Assembly: GCF_037126465.1 (NCBI RefSeq)
Contig: NC_088202.1
Coordinates: forward strand, 120,542,123-120,606,122
Source: Ornithodoros turicata
Lineage: Eukaryota; Arthropoda; Arachnida; Ixodida; Argasidae
Length of the DNA stretch: 64,000 bases
Reading direction: 5' to 3'
Shown piece by piece: positions 44,501 through 54,727 of this stretch. Below the pieces are notes generated by a model. That model was not told the DNA's origin. It saw nothing but the letters and a program-made list of their open reading frames with translations, and ran no database searches. Each line of letters begins with the position of its first letter. Positions within the stretch are counted from its first letter, which is position 1. Position numbers and translations under genes: made by a program.

Positions 44501-47500
44501 TAGATAGGACAAGTCCGGTAACATATGGATCCGTTGGGTGAAATGCGTGAAAAAGAGGAGAGTTACCGAATTTCGTCATAGCCCGCGAACCGAAAACACG
44601 GTCAAGGTGAAACGGCATCTTCATTGTCACCATCATTATCATAGTACGGGACGGTTTCAATAGCAAAGTTCAACCGCGATATTCTAACAGAAGTCACTCG
44701 ATCCTCCTCTGCACCACGCAACCTCAACCCAACTACGGGCTATGAAACGACTCTATTTGTTGGACATTGTCGTTGTTATTTTTGTTGGACAGAAGGGACG
44801 GTTCTGAACACACAATAGTGAGTTTTAGTGGATCGTACGCTATCGCCTCTGCGTACGTAAGGAATAGCGTTGGTGGTTATGCGCACGCGCAAAACATAAA
44901 GAGAGCTTCGCGCACTGCGCAGAACCACTACGCTATCCCCTACGTACGCAAAGGCGATAGCGTACGATACAATAAAGCTCTCTAATGGGACTTTTACATT
45001 CGGCAAGCGAACGGTTCTTGTTTGTTTGTTACGAGATAATTCAAACGAGATATCGAAGTTACGCAAAACGGATACACCTGACAACGTGCCTTATGAGGGC
45101 GACTGGAGACCCTGCCACCATGGTGCCAGATTACGTTACCAACGCCGTCACCGCTCATCGCATATTATGCCCACGATTGGCCGAAACTCCTTTCTTTCAC
45201 GTGAGCCGTGCGCAACTTAAAGGGACACTAAAATGCAAAAACAAGTTCAAATTACGTTACACGCTATGTTAATTTCGGCCTTGTTACATAATTCAAAACT
45301 TTGATTCCACTACGGAGCTACAATCGAAATTATACCGGACTCTTTCTTGCTTCGGCGCTAAGCAGTGAACGTCGTTTCAGCTCTTGCATCGGTGTTTTTA
45401 GTCCATGCTGCGCGTGCACGCGCGTGCCACGTCATGGAGCAGTCCCGGTGAAAAACAGTGCGCGTTTCGAAGCGCGCTGGCGTAGCTGTCCGAAGGAAGT
45501 GAAGATAAATGTTGTCAGTGGAACATTCGCGAGAACTGTTGTGGGCTAAAATTCAGTGTATCGGCATTGAAAAATGCTGCAGTGCGCATCATGCAGCGCA
45601 TACGGAACACTACGATCGGACCCGTTCCAAATCCACACTGCCACGATAGGTATGGCGCTCTTCTCCTGCTGTCTGATTGGATGCCGCCAATCTTTGCCTC
45701 CTGGGGATTCCATTCGTTGCCGCCAAAGACGACTCTGTTTTCATTGCGTTTTTCTTCTAAACGGTAGCGCTATGTTAACTAATTTTACTTGGCAGAAAAA
45801 TAGGCGATGTCAAGTTGCCGGTGGTGAGTAAATCAAAGAGTGATATTAAACGGTAAGGAGCAGCTTATTTATTTGTTTACACATGGTACGAGACTTAAGT
45901 GCACGGGACTGCACTTCTTCAGGTTACAAAAATATGAACATGGTACAGGAACATATATACAGTTGACGGGAGAGTTTTGGCATGAGAGGGTAACAGGGTG
46001 ATGGAAAGAATGCAAATACAGGTAACAATGAAAAGAACATAAATACAAACGCAGGGACAAACTGGTAACCCTGCGTTTGTATTTATGTTCTTTTCATTTT
46101 TACCTGTATTTGCATCCTTTCCATCACCCTGTTACCCGCTCATGCCAAAACTCCGCCGTCAACTGTATATATGTTCCTGTACCATGTTCATATTTTTGTA
46201 ACCTGAAAAAGTGCAGTCTCGTGCACGAAAGCCTCGTTACCATGTGTAAATAAATAAGTTGCTCCTACCGTTTAATATCACTCTTTAATTTTACTTGCAC
46301 TATTCTAATTGAAACACGAACTTTCATTTCAGAGCAAGTTGTTTTTGCATTTTAGTGCCCCTTTAAACAGGGGTACACGGTACACCACGCGCGTGGCAGC
46401 CAAGAAGCGAGTGGAGGAACACAAGAGGAAGTAGAAACTCGGAGCAGAGGTCAGTTTCCCGACGGGAAGAACGGTTTCCAGCAAAAATTTGGCCGGGTTC
46501 GAGAAACTTCATGGTCTGTGTGCTAGAGTGCTCGCTCTGATCCTCTATAATGCACGTTTTACTCGGAGCAACGCATGGGGGCCATAGGCATCTGCTATGA
46601 ACCGACCCCGGCTTTGTTGATCAGCGAACACTTCGTATTTTACTAGATAGCGGTACATCCTTACCTGTGCGGTCATACATGTTGAATCGAAACCACATGT
46701 ACGTTGACAGCCATTTTGGTGCATCTTCGCCGTCGTCTTTTTTATCGGCCTCAGCACGCTTTTCCCACAGTCGTAACTACAAGATAATCGTATTGCGTCA
46801 CCAATAATCTATTTTGGAAAGTGTTTCGATTGGGTCAGTCATTCTTGATTTATTTAACTGGGGGAGATTTTCGGAAAACACCGAACAGAAAACATAACGG
46901 GAGCGCATATTGATGTCTTTTATAGAACGTAACTGGGAAACGCAGTCAAACCATAGTCGCTGAGAATGTCTCATTAAAGAGAATAAGCCGCGAGTGAAAA
47001 GAAGGAGTGTCAAAAAATGAAAAGATGACACCATGTCATTACTCTGACTGCCGTTGATTTGTGCACATGAGTACTTCAATTTGTAACACCGAATTCAGCC
47101 GACAACATTTTGTCACCATGTGATGACGTACCCATTCTTCCGCAGTAACTCTATCGTCCGCGTCCTCGTCCGCGTCTTGGCGTAGTGTGATCCAGATGTC
47201 ATCAAAGAGCTCTTTCGCTTTGCGGTATTTGACGCTGCCATCCTTCCAGCCATTCAACCGGCAAATGTGCTGAAAGTATTTGCAAAAAATTCTGAATAAG
47301 ATATGTAGATATAAACGCATGCAGACTACACCCTTTGCTGTCCGCATAATTTATTGCGCCGACCAACAGGTAATGGACTCAACCAACAAAATATTAACTG
47401 ATTAACTATGCAGGCAACAAACATGTGATGCAACAAAAAGCGCAAACTTTGGTTTCTCTGAGCTAGGATGCTGGCCTTCGGCCATGCCGTTGCCTTCACC

Positions 47501-50500
47501 CCATCGAAAAACAAATAAAGGGTATGCGACACTTCATCCAAGGTTATGCCAAATATTTGCCTCGATGAGAACCTGCATTCCAACTTTCATATCAAAGAGA
47601 GGAAGAGACTAGAGATGCAAATTTCCTGAAATTTTGAATCGCTCGAAAAAACCCGGTTTCTTTCGGGTGTTTTCCGAACAATTTGAGAAAATGGAAACAA
47701 ACGCGGTTACTGGTGAGTCGAAGCATTGCCGGCCAAGCCACAGCATACAATGAGCTAGAAACTTTAGTAGTGTTCACCCGCTAGGCATAAATGCAGAGCA
47801 GAGCATCCCATGAGACCGCTGTCTACTCAGCGATAGGTAATTCGAACAACCCGTCCACTCCAACCAGAACTCCGACATTATGTGAATGCGACGGCGATCG
47901 CTTGGAGCAGCCAGACGGAGCTCTAAGTTGGTGGTTGTTGGCGGATTAGAGGCACCCAAGGCACTGTTGGCGGGTTAGAACGCATCGAAGGCACGAATAT
48001 TTACAGTTTTGAATTTTGTCGCCTGGAAATTTTGGGCAATTTTTCCGGAGACGAGGAAAAAAACCATTTTTTTCCCAAAATTTCTGGGTTTTTTTTCCGA
48101 GGCTTCGCATCTCTAGAAGAGACACGTAGGAAACGGGCACCGCGAAACATCCGGCTCTGACATGACTGTAGGCATCTCCACCGGTGAAGCAGAGAGAGAC
48201 GTCACGTGCCTACGACAACCAATGGGAATGCACGTAGCTCCCACTCCTACACTCTTAAAAATGAACTTCCCCGCATAGCACGCTCCTAGCCAACCATCAT
48301 CTCGGATGATATCGCTATTTCCCTGATTTGTTGAAAACGGGAAGCGTAGGCCTTTTTTGAGACACTTATGCTGTTCATAATTGTCACGAAAAAGGCGTAC
48401 GCCTCCCGTTTTCAACAAATTAGGGCCGATAACGACATCATTCGACATGATGGTTAGCTAGGAGCGTGCTATGCGGTGAAGTTAATTTCTTAAAGTGTAT
48501 GATATCAGTGCTTGACGCGTCAATGTGTTGGAGGGTTTATATCTAGCCATGTACGGCACATGAAAAAATAGTTATTGTTTCCTCATGTGGCGCAGTAGTG
48601 CTGTACTTTGTGATGAACCACGTACGTCTATCAATGTGCCACAACCCCTTTAAATATGAACACTTACGAGGAAGATCGAAACTTTGGGAATATGTCACAG
48701 AACAACGGGTCTGCTGAGACAAAGTCGGTCGAAGATGGCATGTATGCCACGTACGCCTCATCGCGACAAGGTGCTAACGCAGGCTGTGTTGCTGGATATG
48801 ATGTACGTTGCGAATGCTGTGCAGGACACGCGAGGAAGCAGTTTATCAGTATCGTTTGACAACCACCTCAGGCTTTTCCAAGTCATCATCTCTTCTGCAT
48901 ATTCGGTTATGTGAGACTGTGTACACGGACTCTGCACTACGCGCTGAATGCTTATAGTTGCGCGAACATCGTGATAAATCTCAGGTGCAACCGCACGTGT
49001 TGCCTGTGACGATGCCAGTGTTGCCTGCGCTCTAATGACAGGACAAGGTGAAGTACAATGTACAAGCACTGTACAATGTGCAAGATGAAGTTCTTCAATC
49101 ATGATGCCTCATGGGGTCTCTATTACTTCTCTAGCTTACCTCTCTTGCCTCGTTGAAGTCCTCCATTGTGATGACTCCATCCTTGTTTATATCTAGAAAA
49201 AGGAAACAAAAAGGAGGAATGTGTATCCAACCGTAAAGGCAACTAATACATAATTAGCTAACTAAGCATAATTATATCATACATCGAGACACGACCTGCT
49301 GCATGGGATACTGCAGCAATGCACACTCACGGAGCCATTTATTGTGAATGCTGGTCGCGCTGTTCACATGGCATACAAATAGATGGAGCAAACGCAGCGT
49401 CCCAGTTGACATCTTCATCAATCTGTTGCACACTTCTCTTCGTGTTTTGCATGTTGGACGCTCACACAAGAATTACCGTGGCACCCTGATTCTCCAGCAA
49501 CATACTGCTCATGAGTGGCTTCGTGCCTTAGAAAATTTGCGTTGTGGAGCAAGAACAAGTTCTAAGTCTATTGGAGTCGTTGCCGATTTTTTTTCAAAAC
49601 AGGGGGTGATCAAATTGCTTCTAGAGGTGTGCACTCTTAAAAATGAACTTTACCGCGTAGCACGCTCCTAGCATACTTGCCAACTTGGGAACATCCAAAA
49701 TAGGGAGATTTCAAAAGCGCGGGGGGGGGGGTAGGAGAAAGCCGATGTTGGGTGGCTTTTATTTGCATACGTAACACGAGCACACTTCACCCCAGTAGGC
49801 TCGTCGGGCACAAGTTTTGCAGCAACAGACTATGCCCTCTCCAAGAAACTATCTGGGTGTCAAGCTGCGACAAGGCTATGACGCTTTGTCAAAAGAAGGT
49901 GAGGTCACAAAACTATGTTTCTGTTCTCTTTGCGAGGTACGCAAGGTCGAAACAGCTAGTGCAAAGTCACCTTTGTCGCCCGAAATCATGGAGGAAATGC
50001 ACGGAAACTAGAAGTACTAGAACCAGAACCATGACTAGAACACCTGAACTCCGTAACACAGAGGCTCCGGGAAGCGGCAGCGATGCCGATGGCAATTGGG
50101 CTGGTATTGGATTGACGTTTTCGTCTGTGTGCCCAGAGAAAAAGGCAGGCGTTTGAGATATAGAGAGGGAAACCCGCTTTTCCGGGAGATTTGCTTCTCG
50201 GCCGTACAATCGTACAAACCGGTCCGAATCCGGGAGAGTTGGCAGGTATGCTCCTAGCCAACCATCATCTCGAATGATATCGTTATCTGTCCTGATTTGT
50301 TGAAACCAGGCGGCGTACGCATTCTTTGTGACACTTATGCTGTTCATAATTGTCACAAAAAAGGCGTACGCCTCCCGTTTTCGACAAATCAGGGCAAGTA
50401 ACGATATCATTCGAGATATGGTTCCCTAGGAGCGTGCTATGCGGTGAAGTTCATTTTTAAGAGTGTGGGGGCAAAACGTGCAACAACCACTCCTCTTTTC

Positions 50501-53219
50501 CTGGAGACGGTCGCTGCGGACTGTGCGGGTATTCAGAGGTTCATATTATGCCATCTGAGAAAAATCCTGACGACCTATGAATAGTGTGACCAGAGTCCGA
50601 CTCAAAGTTTCGTCAGCCACCGCCGCGCCGCCCGCCAGAGTTCGCCACACCCACGCTTTGCCGTCGTCACTCGATCATAGTGCGACGTGATTGAGCGAAG
50701 CGATGGCACGATATCATTTGATGCGTCCGTGCCACTTTATTCGTCAACGCGTCCCTCACCCTCAAGTCTTTGACTAACCTGTCGCGAACAGCTTTCCAAT
50801 ACACTGTAAACTGAAAAACACCCTTATGGGTGTAAATGGCTTGTCCTATAACTGACACCTCTTTTTACACCATATGGTCTTAGAACACCCTTTTCATAGG
50901 GTGTATTTTGTGTAAGACACCCTTTGAAAGGGTGCTTTTCCTTGAAAATGCCTTCTTTTGCACCCTTTAACCACCCTTTTAGGAGGCTGTTTAACAACTT
51001 TACACCCTCCTAGAAGGGTGTTTAAAGGGTGCAAAAGAAAGCATTTTCAAGGAAAAGCACCCTTTCAAAGGGTGTCTTACACAAAATACACCCTCTGAAA
51101 AGGGTGTTCTAAGACCATATGGTGTAAAAAGAGGTGTCAGTTATAGTACAAGCCATTTACACCCATAAGGGTGTTTTTCAGTTTACAGTGTACTTATTGC
51201 ATTCGTCCATTGATGAGACGAAACATCGTTTGCTTAAACAGCGACAGAGGATAATGACAGTATAGTCACAACGCAATTGAAGGTAGTGTCACAGGACGCA
51301 CGGCTCTGAAGTTCGTATTTTTCCTGCACTTGTTCCATCTCTTCTTTTTCTTTCTTTTTTTTTTTAACCTCTGTCATCTACTCGACGTGTTTCGTGCAGA
51401 CTCTGATGATCATTTGCGGCTTCGAAGGACAAGCGAAGTGCATTCTTGTCGAAGTTACCGCCGGTCGTAGTAAAGACATGCTCTACTCGTTGGACGACGT
51501 CTGGCGCAGTCGCGCGCCGCCGTCCCACCGCGTTTCCTTGCATACCGTCGAACGACGGCCGCTGGCGTCGCACAGGGGTCCGCCGCGCCTTGTTCCACCC
51601 CGTTCCGTCGGACCATGTCTTTAGGCGGGACACGGCCCGATTTTAAAGCTGTGGTCCCGCTGTCCCACTGGCCTGCTTGCGAGGCTGTCTCGCTTTCTTC
51701 TGGAACGACCCCTGAATGGAAAAAGATGCGGCAAACGAAGTGTTTTCTACTCCCACGTTGCCCCGTTCCAGCTTTTATCTTTCCGCGATCTAGACAATAG
51801 AACATTATGATGTGTTGACTTACGTTCTGACTTGCTAACTTTATCACTTATATTTCAACTTATTGCTTAATTTTAAAATTACTTTACCAAGGCACAAACA
51901 TCTTATGCCTTTCAGCTAACTTCATTGCGGCTATCTGGTTAAAAGCCCAATATGGGTCAGCTTGTGGTAATACGGAATATACGCCAGCATGTGCACTTGT
52001 TGCACAAAAAGCGCGTGTAGTTGCCTGTATTTCTTACATCGGTCTCCTGTAAGGTCATTGGTTGTCATGTACTGTCGTTCCAAATATTATGTGAAACACA
52101 TCTGGTCACAGACTGTCTAGTCTAGCTTTATTGAAATCTAAACACACAAAGCACACAAACTATATTGACTTATTCATGTATGGACATATCATGCATCTGA
52201 CTCAACTGACTCCACTGAAATCTAAATACACTAAATACATAAAGCACACATAAACTACATTCACTTGTACGTGTATCTGATCTGACACATCTGTCATCTA
52301 TTCGACTCAACTGAAAGTCTGAAACTAAAGGGATTACAGCGGCCTCATTTTCGTGTAGGGAACCTGCGCTCACGGTACAAAAGCATTTCTGCTACATTGG
52401 TAATCGACAAACTGGCTCCCCGTGCCTCGATCCCGCTATTGAAATCCTCCACGCTCCGCTCCACATCTCAAAACGTTGCAGGCAATGTAAGAAAGCATTT
52501 TGCCTAACCTCACATCACCTCAATCTCCATTTCGCATATTTTTCCTCACCTCACCTCACTTCAATGTGCGTGATGTGAGAGTCAGATAAGGGCGAGGGCG
52601 TCCTCACCCTCATCTGCCCTCCTGTAGGACGCCCACCTGTGCTTCTGCTCAACGTCTTTGATGTGCGCGTTCGGCAGTACGTAAAATTCAAACGATAAAA
52701 AATAAGAAGAATGCAAATTGTGAATAAATTAAAATTGCAGCATCGGGTAATGGCGAAGTACAACGTATATGTATTTGGTATGTGTCCTTGTCGACATCAA
52801 CCTTTCCCCCCTCCCCCTCCGCAAGTGTCCCGCATCGGGGTCGGAGAAATATGGTCAGATTACCTATGAATAAAGAGTGCACAATTTTCACGGATGACCT
52901 TGAAGCTCCACGGGGGAGGGGGGACAGCCCCCTTGCCCCTTTCACGGTACGCCGATGATTGCAGTAATATTTTTGAAACTGGATGTGGGCAAGCATTGCG
53001 CATGGTTTCCTATCCCAAGTTTCAACAAGAAGGAGCGTACCGCTCAGAGCTTCAAACTCTATTTTTTTCCCCCATGTAGAGACACGAACATATACCGAAA
53101 ACTCAAAATCTCTCTCACTTACCGTAAAACGTGTTGAACTCGCACAACAACTTCTTCCTCCTGAACGGTGAAAGGGCCGACTGTGGCTTGGAACCAAACT
53201 TCTTCAACGTTTGCCCCAT
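41568..53219 (-). CDS. Calexcitin / sarcoplasmic Ca-binding protein-like EF-hand protein (six exons)
   Basis: Exons on the minus strand: 53219-53123, 49192-49140, 47269-47132, 46776-46665, 44239-44142, 41687-41568. Every junction is GT-AG with matching phase, giving 205 residues. Exon 1 starts at ATG and reads ...SPFRRKKLLCEFNTFY, joining into EF-hand 1 DINKDGVITMEDF. Exon 3 has W-KDGSVKYRKAKELFDDIW then EF-hand 2 DEDADDRVTAEEW, where position 6 is Asp instead of Gly. Exons 4-5 give EF-hand 3 DRTGDGVVDEEEF (canonical). Exon 6 carries a degenerate fourth hand and the family-type ending GNFITGRLDF. Calexcitins/SCPs are cytosolic Ca2+ buffers or sensors of invertebrate nerve and muscle; three hands probably bind Ca2+. 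The Lys/Asp-rich linker in exon 4 (EADKKDDGED) may be a lineage insertion. Introns 1, 2, 4 and 5 hold MITEs. 5' UTR and promoter were not located. Confidence 0.9.
41868..42040. repeat. 173-bp fold-back element in intron 5 of the EF-hand gene
   Basis: The arms begin GCACTCACACGGGACGAAGG, include 'aaggagacaaac' and 'gactctcaactgacagga', and return in inverse to end CCGTCTAAGTGC at 42040. The ~25-bp loop is A/T-rich. It is a typical MITE fold-back; flanking duplication not seen. Confidence 0.75.
43094..43153 (+). pseudogene. THAP-domain-like N-terminal fragment
   Basis: From an ATG the frame reads MFRGTRCYAPGCKNTYGANQ, which resembles the start of a THAP zinc finger (C-x4-C-K-N). The expected downstream C-x2-H and AVPTIF-like motif are absent, and the frame then becomes Pro/Ser-rich. 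It may be an exon of a P-element-type or other THAP transposon lying in intron 5 of the EF-hand gene, or chance. Confidence 0.25.
43861..43949. repeat. 89-bp inverted repeat
   Basis: TTCCTTGAGACTGGGGACGG and its inverse CCGTTCTGAGACTCAAGGAA flank a ~25-bp loop, with GGGACAGCG/CGCTGTCTCCC continuing the stem. Short fold-back within intron 5 of the EF-hand gene. Confidence 0.7.
44832..44968. repeat. 137-bp fold-back repeat
   Basis: The arms ATCGTACGCTATCGCCTCTG ... and ... GGCGATAGCGTACGAT pair over about 50 bp, with GCGTACGTA.GG.ATAGCGT.GTGGTT extending the stem. The loop holds 'atgcgcacgcgcaaaacataaag'. It lies in intron 4 of the EF-hand gene. Confidence 0.75.
45221..46362. mobile_element. 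1.14-kb TTAA-target MITE with nested fold-back
   Basis: The termini AGGGACACTAAAATGCAAAA and its inverse (ends AGTGCCCCT) are flanked by TTAA on both sides (45217-45220, 46363-46366), the target of piggyBac and Kolobok elements. Interior sequence is non-coding. A second inverted repeat (45826-46294) sits inside it. The element lies in intron 4 of the EF-hand gene. Confidence 0.75.
45826..46294. repeat. ~470-bp fold-back with ~220-bp arms
   Basis: The arms read 'gagtgatattaaacggtaagg' ... 'aacgcaggg' and return as 'ccctgcgtttgtatttatgttc' ... 'ccgtttaatatcactc'. They meet around 'acaaactggtaa', leaving a ~15-bp loop. Arm identity is roughly 90 percent by eye. Confidence 0.85.
47610..48115 (-). 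mobile_element. 506-bp hAT-type MITE, copy 2
   Basis: It is inversely homologous to 30235-30775. The ends TAGAGATGC and GCATCTCTA are flanked by perfect 8-bp duplications GAAGAGAC (47602-47609, 48116-48123). The shared interior includes an equivalent of 'cttagagctccgtctggccgc'. It lies in intron 2 of the EF-hand gene. Confidence 0.9.
48250..48497. repeat. 248-bp TA-flanked fold-back MITE, copy 1
   Basis: CACTCTTAAAAATGAACTTC at the left end and its inverse (AAGTTAATTTCTTAAAGTG) at the right end are flanked by TA (48248-48249, 48498-48499), which fits Tc1/mariner-type insertion. Arms include GCATAGCACGCTCCTAGC and a central 'cataattgtcac' loop. Copy 2 is at 49632-50465. Confidence 0.75.
49632..50465. 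repeat. Same fold-back MITE, copy 2, split by an insertion
   Basis: The left end is CACTCTTAAAAATGAACTTT and the right end AAGTTCATTTTTAAGAGTG. The outer parts match copy 1; the segment 49673-50249 is absent from copy 1 and is a separate transposon. It lies in intron 1 of the EF-hand gene. Confidence 0.8.
49673..50249. mobile_element. 577-bp insertion with 9-bp target duplication (Mutator-like)
   Basis: The ends ATACTTGCCAACT and AGTTGGCAGGTAT are inverse. Both flanks are GCTCCTAGC (49664-49672, 50250-50258), a perfect 9-bp duplication, and the related MITE at 48250 has the single uninterrupted copy GCTCCTAGCCAACC. Nine-base duplications are typical of Mutator-like elements; an 8-bp hAT reading with one extra TIR base is possible. 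No transposase is seen. Confidence 0.85.
50802..51190. repeat. 389-bp near-perfect palindromic MITE
   Basis: CACTGTAAACTGAAAAACAC at the left and its inverse at the right are flanked by TA (50800-50801, 51191-51192). The two ~185-bp arms differ at only a few bases. Within the arms the word ACACCCTTT/AAAGGGTGT recurs about every 30-50 bp in both orientations. TA target and palindromic form suggest a Tc1/mariner-related MITE. Confidence 0.9.
52505..52620. repeat. CCTCA-rich patch
   Basis: Words CCTCAC and CCTCACCTCA recur as in 34.3-35.4 kb. Nearby, 52115-52330 has loosely repeated 'gaaatctaaa.acac..aaagcacaca' segments. No gene. Confidence 0.45.
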
Positions 53220-54062
53220 AGTGTACTTTGTAACTCCACGTTTGAACGAGCAGCACGTGTTTGAGAGTCTGTAGAAAGTGTGACAGACGTTTACAACCTG
53301 ACACTCCGTCTTCCGGCGTTCACGTCAACGGATGATACAAGACGACGTAAGGTGTCTTCAGAGACGAAAATCCGGGCGATTCCCGACGTCGTCGCTCTGG
53401 TATGATTCTTTTCCAGGCGAAAGGAGAGTACGTCACGCCGTTTCCGCTGTCGAGTGAAAGGAAGTCCCTTTTAAAATGGTGCGCAACGGAGGATAAGTGT
53501 CCCTCCACTATAGCCACAGCCATGAATGCCTGCCAGCTTTGATAACACGACTGCACGCTCGCTTCGGGAGGCTTTAAAGCTTTAAAACGAGCACCAGGCT
53601 TCAAGGTTTCGCGACCGAAAAGCATTCGATTTACAGGGGCGCAGTTACTGTTGAACGAATTGGAGACAAATGATAGTTTTTCGCTCGATGAATTATCACT
53701 CGTACGATAGTAGCTCATAAGCACCAAATGCTCATAACCTCCAAACGCCCATATGCACCGAAAAAAAGTTGGTGGTTTTGAGCGTTTGGTGGAAATGAGC
53801 AGGAGGGGAGAATCTGCTCCTAAGCACCAAACGTCCAGAACACCCGAATGCTCATATGCACCGAAATGCGGGAAACCACAAAGGCCAGTTCTTCCTTTCT
53901 CGCATTTAGAACAACGTCATAGGGTGAGAAAGGTGGAATGAATGGAGACTACCAAGGCCACTTAATGTGTCAGTTTGAAAGTTGGCTGAATGTGTGGGTT
54001 TGAATGGGATTATCGTGAGTCAATTGGTGTTTGAACGTGACAAACACGTCCGCCGTGGTGTC

Positions 54063-54170
54063 CGCCCATTTGGTCGAACGCCGTTTGATCGAACGCCGCT
54101 TGGTCGAAAGCCGTTTGATCGAAAGCCGGTTGATCGACGGCGTTTGTTCGAAATACGTTTGTTCGAAGGG
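54063..54170 (+). repeat. 15-bp minisatellite
   Basis: Seven or so units of CGCCGTTTGATCGAA with variants (cgcttggtcgaaag, ggcgtttgttcgaaat) lie inside the 3.2-kb hAT element. A different short repeat (gtcccggaaaaattt) occurs at 55494-55530. Confidence 0.8.
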
Positions 54171-54382
54171 AGTTCAAAACTGCATGCAGTGTCATCCGCA
54201 CCTCTTTTTCTGTAACTTTTGACTCGTGCATACGAGCGGGCAATCAGTGTCCTCTGCGTTTCCTTTTTTTTTTTTTTCTTTTTGCAGGGAGACCACTGGT
54301 TATTTGCAGACGTTTGTCATTTACGAACCAGTAGGACACATACTGAAGAAAGTTGCCCCAGGATGGGAGCAGTCAATAGCCT

Positions 54383-54727
54383 GTGCTTCGTCTGAGCACC
54401 CTTCTCATTGCTTTTGACATATTTAAAGGGAACGGTCTGAAACGGGATAGCCATATGTGCGCAAAAGCCACTCGAAGTCTGTGGATGCTAAGAAGGAAAT
54501 TTCGCCATAGCACAACGAAAGATATTAAATTAACAGCATATAAAACCTTAGTTCAACCTCGTTTAGCGTATGCATCTGCATTCAGGGGTCACTACACATA
54601 CACGCTATCCGAAAAAAACTATAGAAAGTACGAAGATCTGCTGCCCTGCTTACCTTGTCTAGGTTTCGAAGGACTTCTAAGGTTACATGTCTTTGCAAGA
54701 ACTAAATTTAGATTCACCTGCACATAG
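54383..54727 (+). pseudogene. LINE reverse-transcriptase C-terminal fragment
   Basis: The frame includes ATRSLWMLRRKFRHSTTKDI and LTAYKTLVQPRLAYASAF, the conserved region after the RT catalytic core in CR1/Jockey-type LINEs (AYKTLVRPxLEYAS). It then ends prematurely. It is nested inside the hAT element. Confidence 0.7.

Noticed and set aside
50803..51190. Telomere-like ACACCC repeats
   Set aside because: The words are irregularly spaced, occur in both orientations and lie within a TA-flanked palindrome inside an intron.
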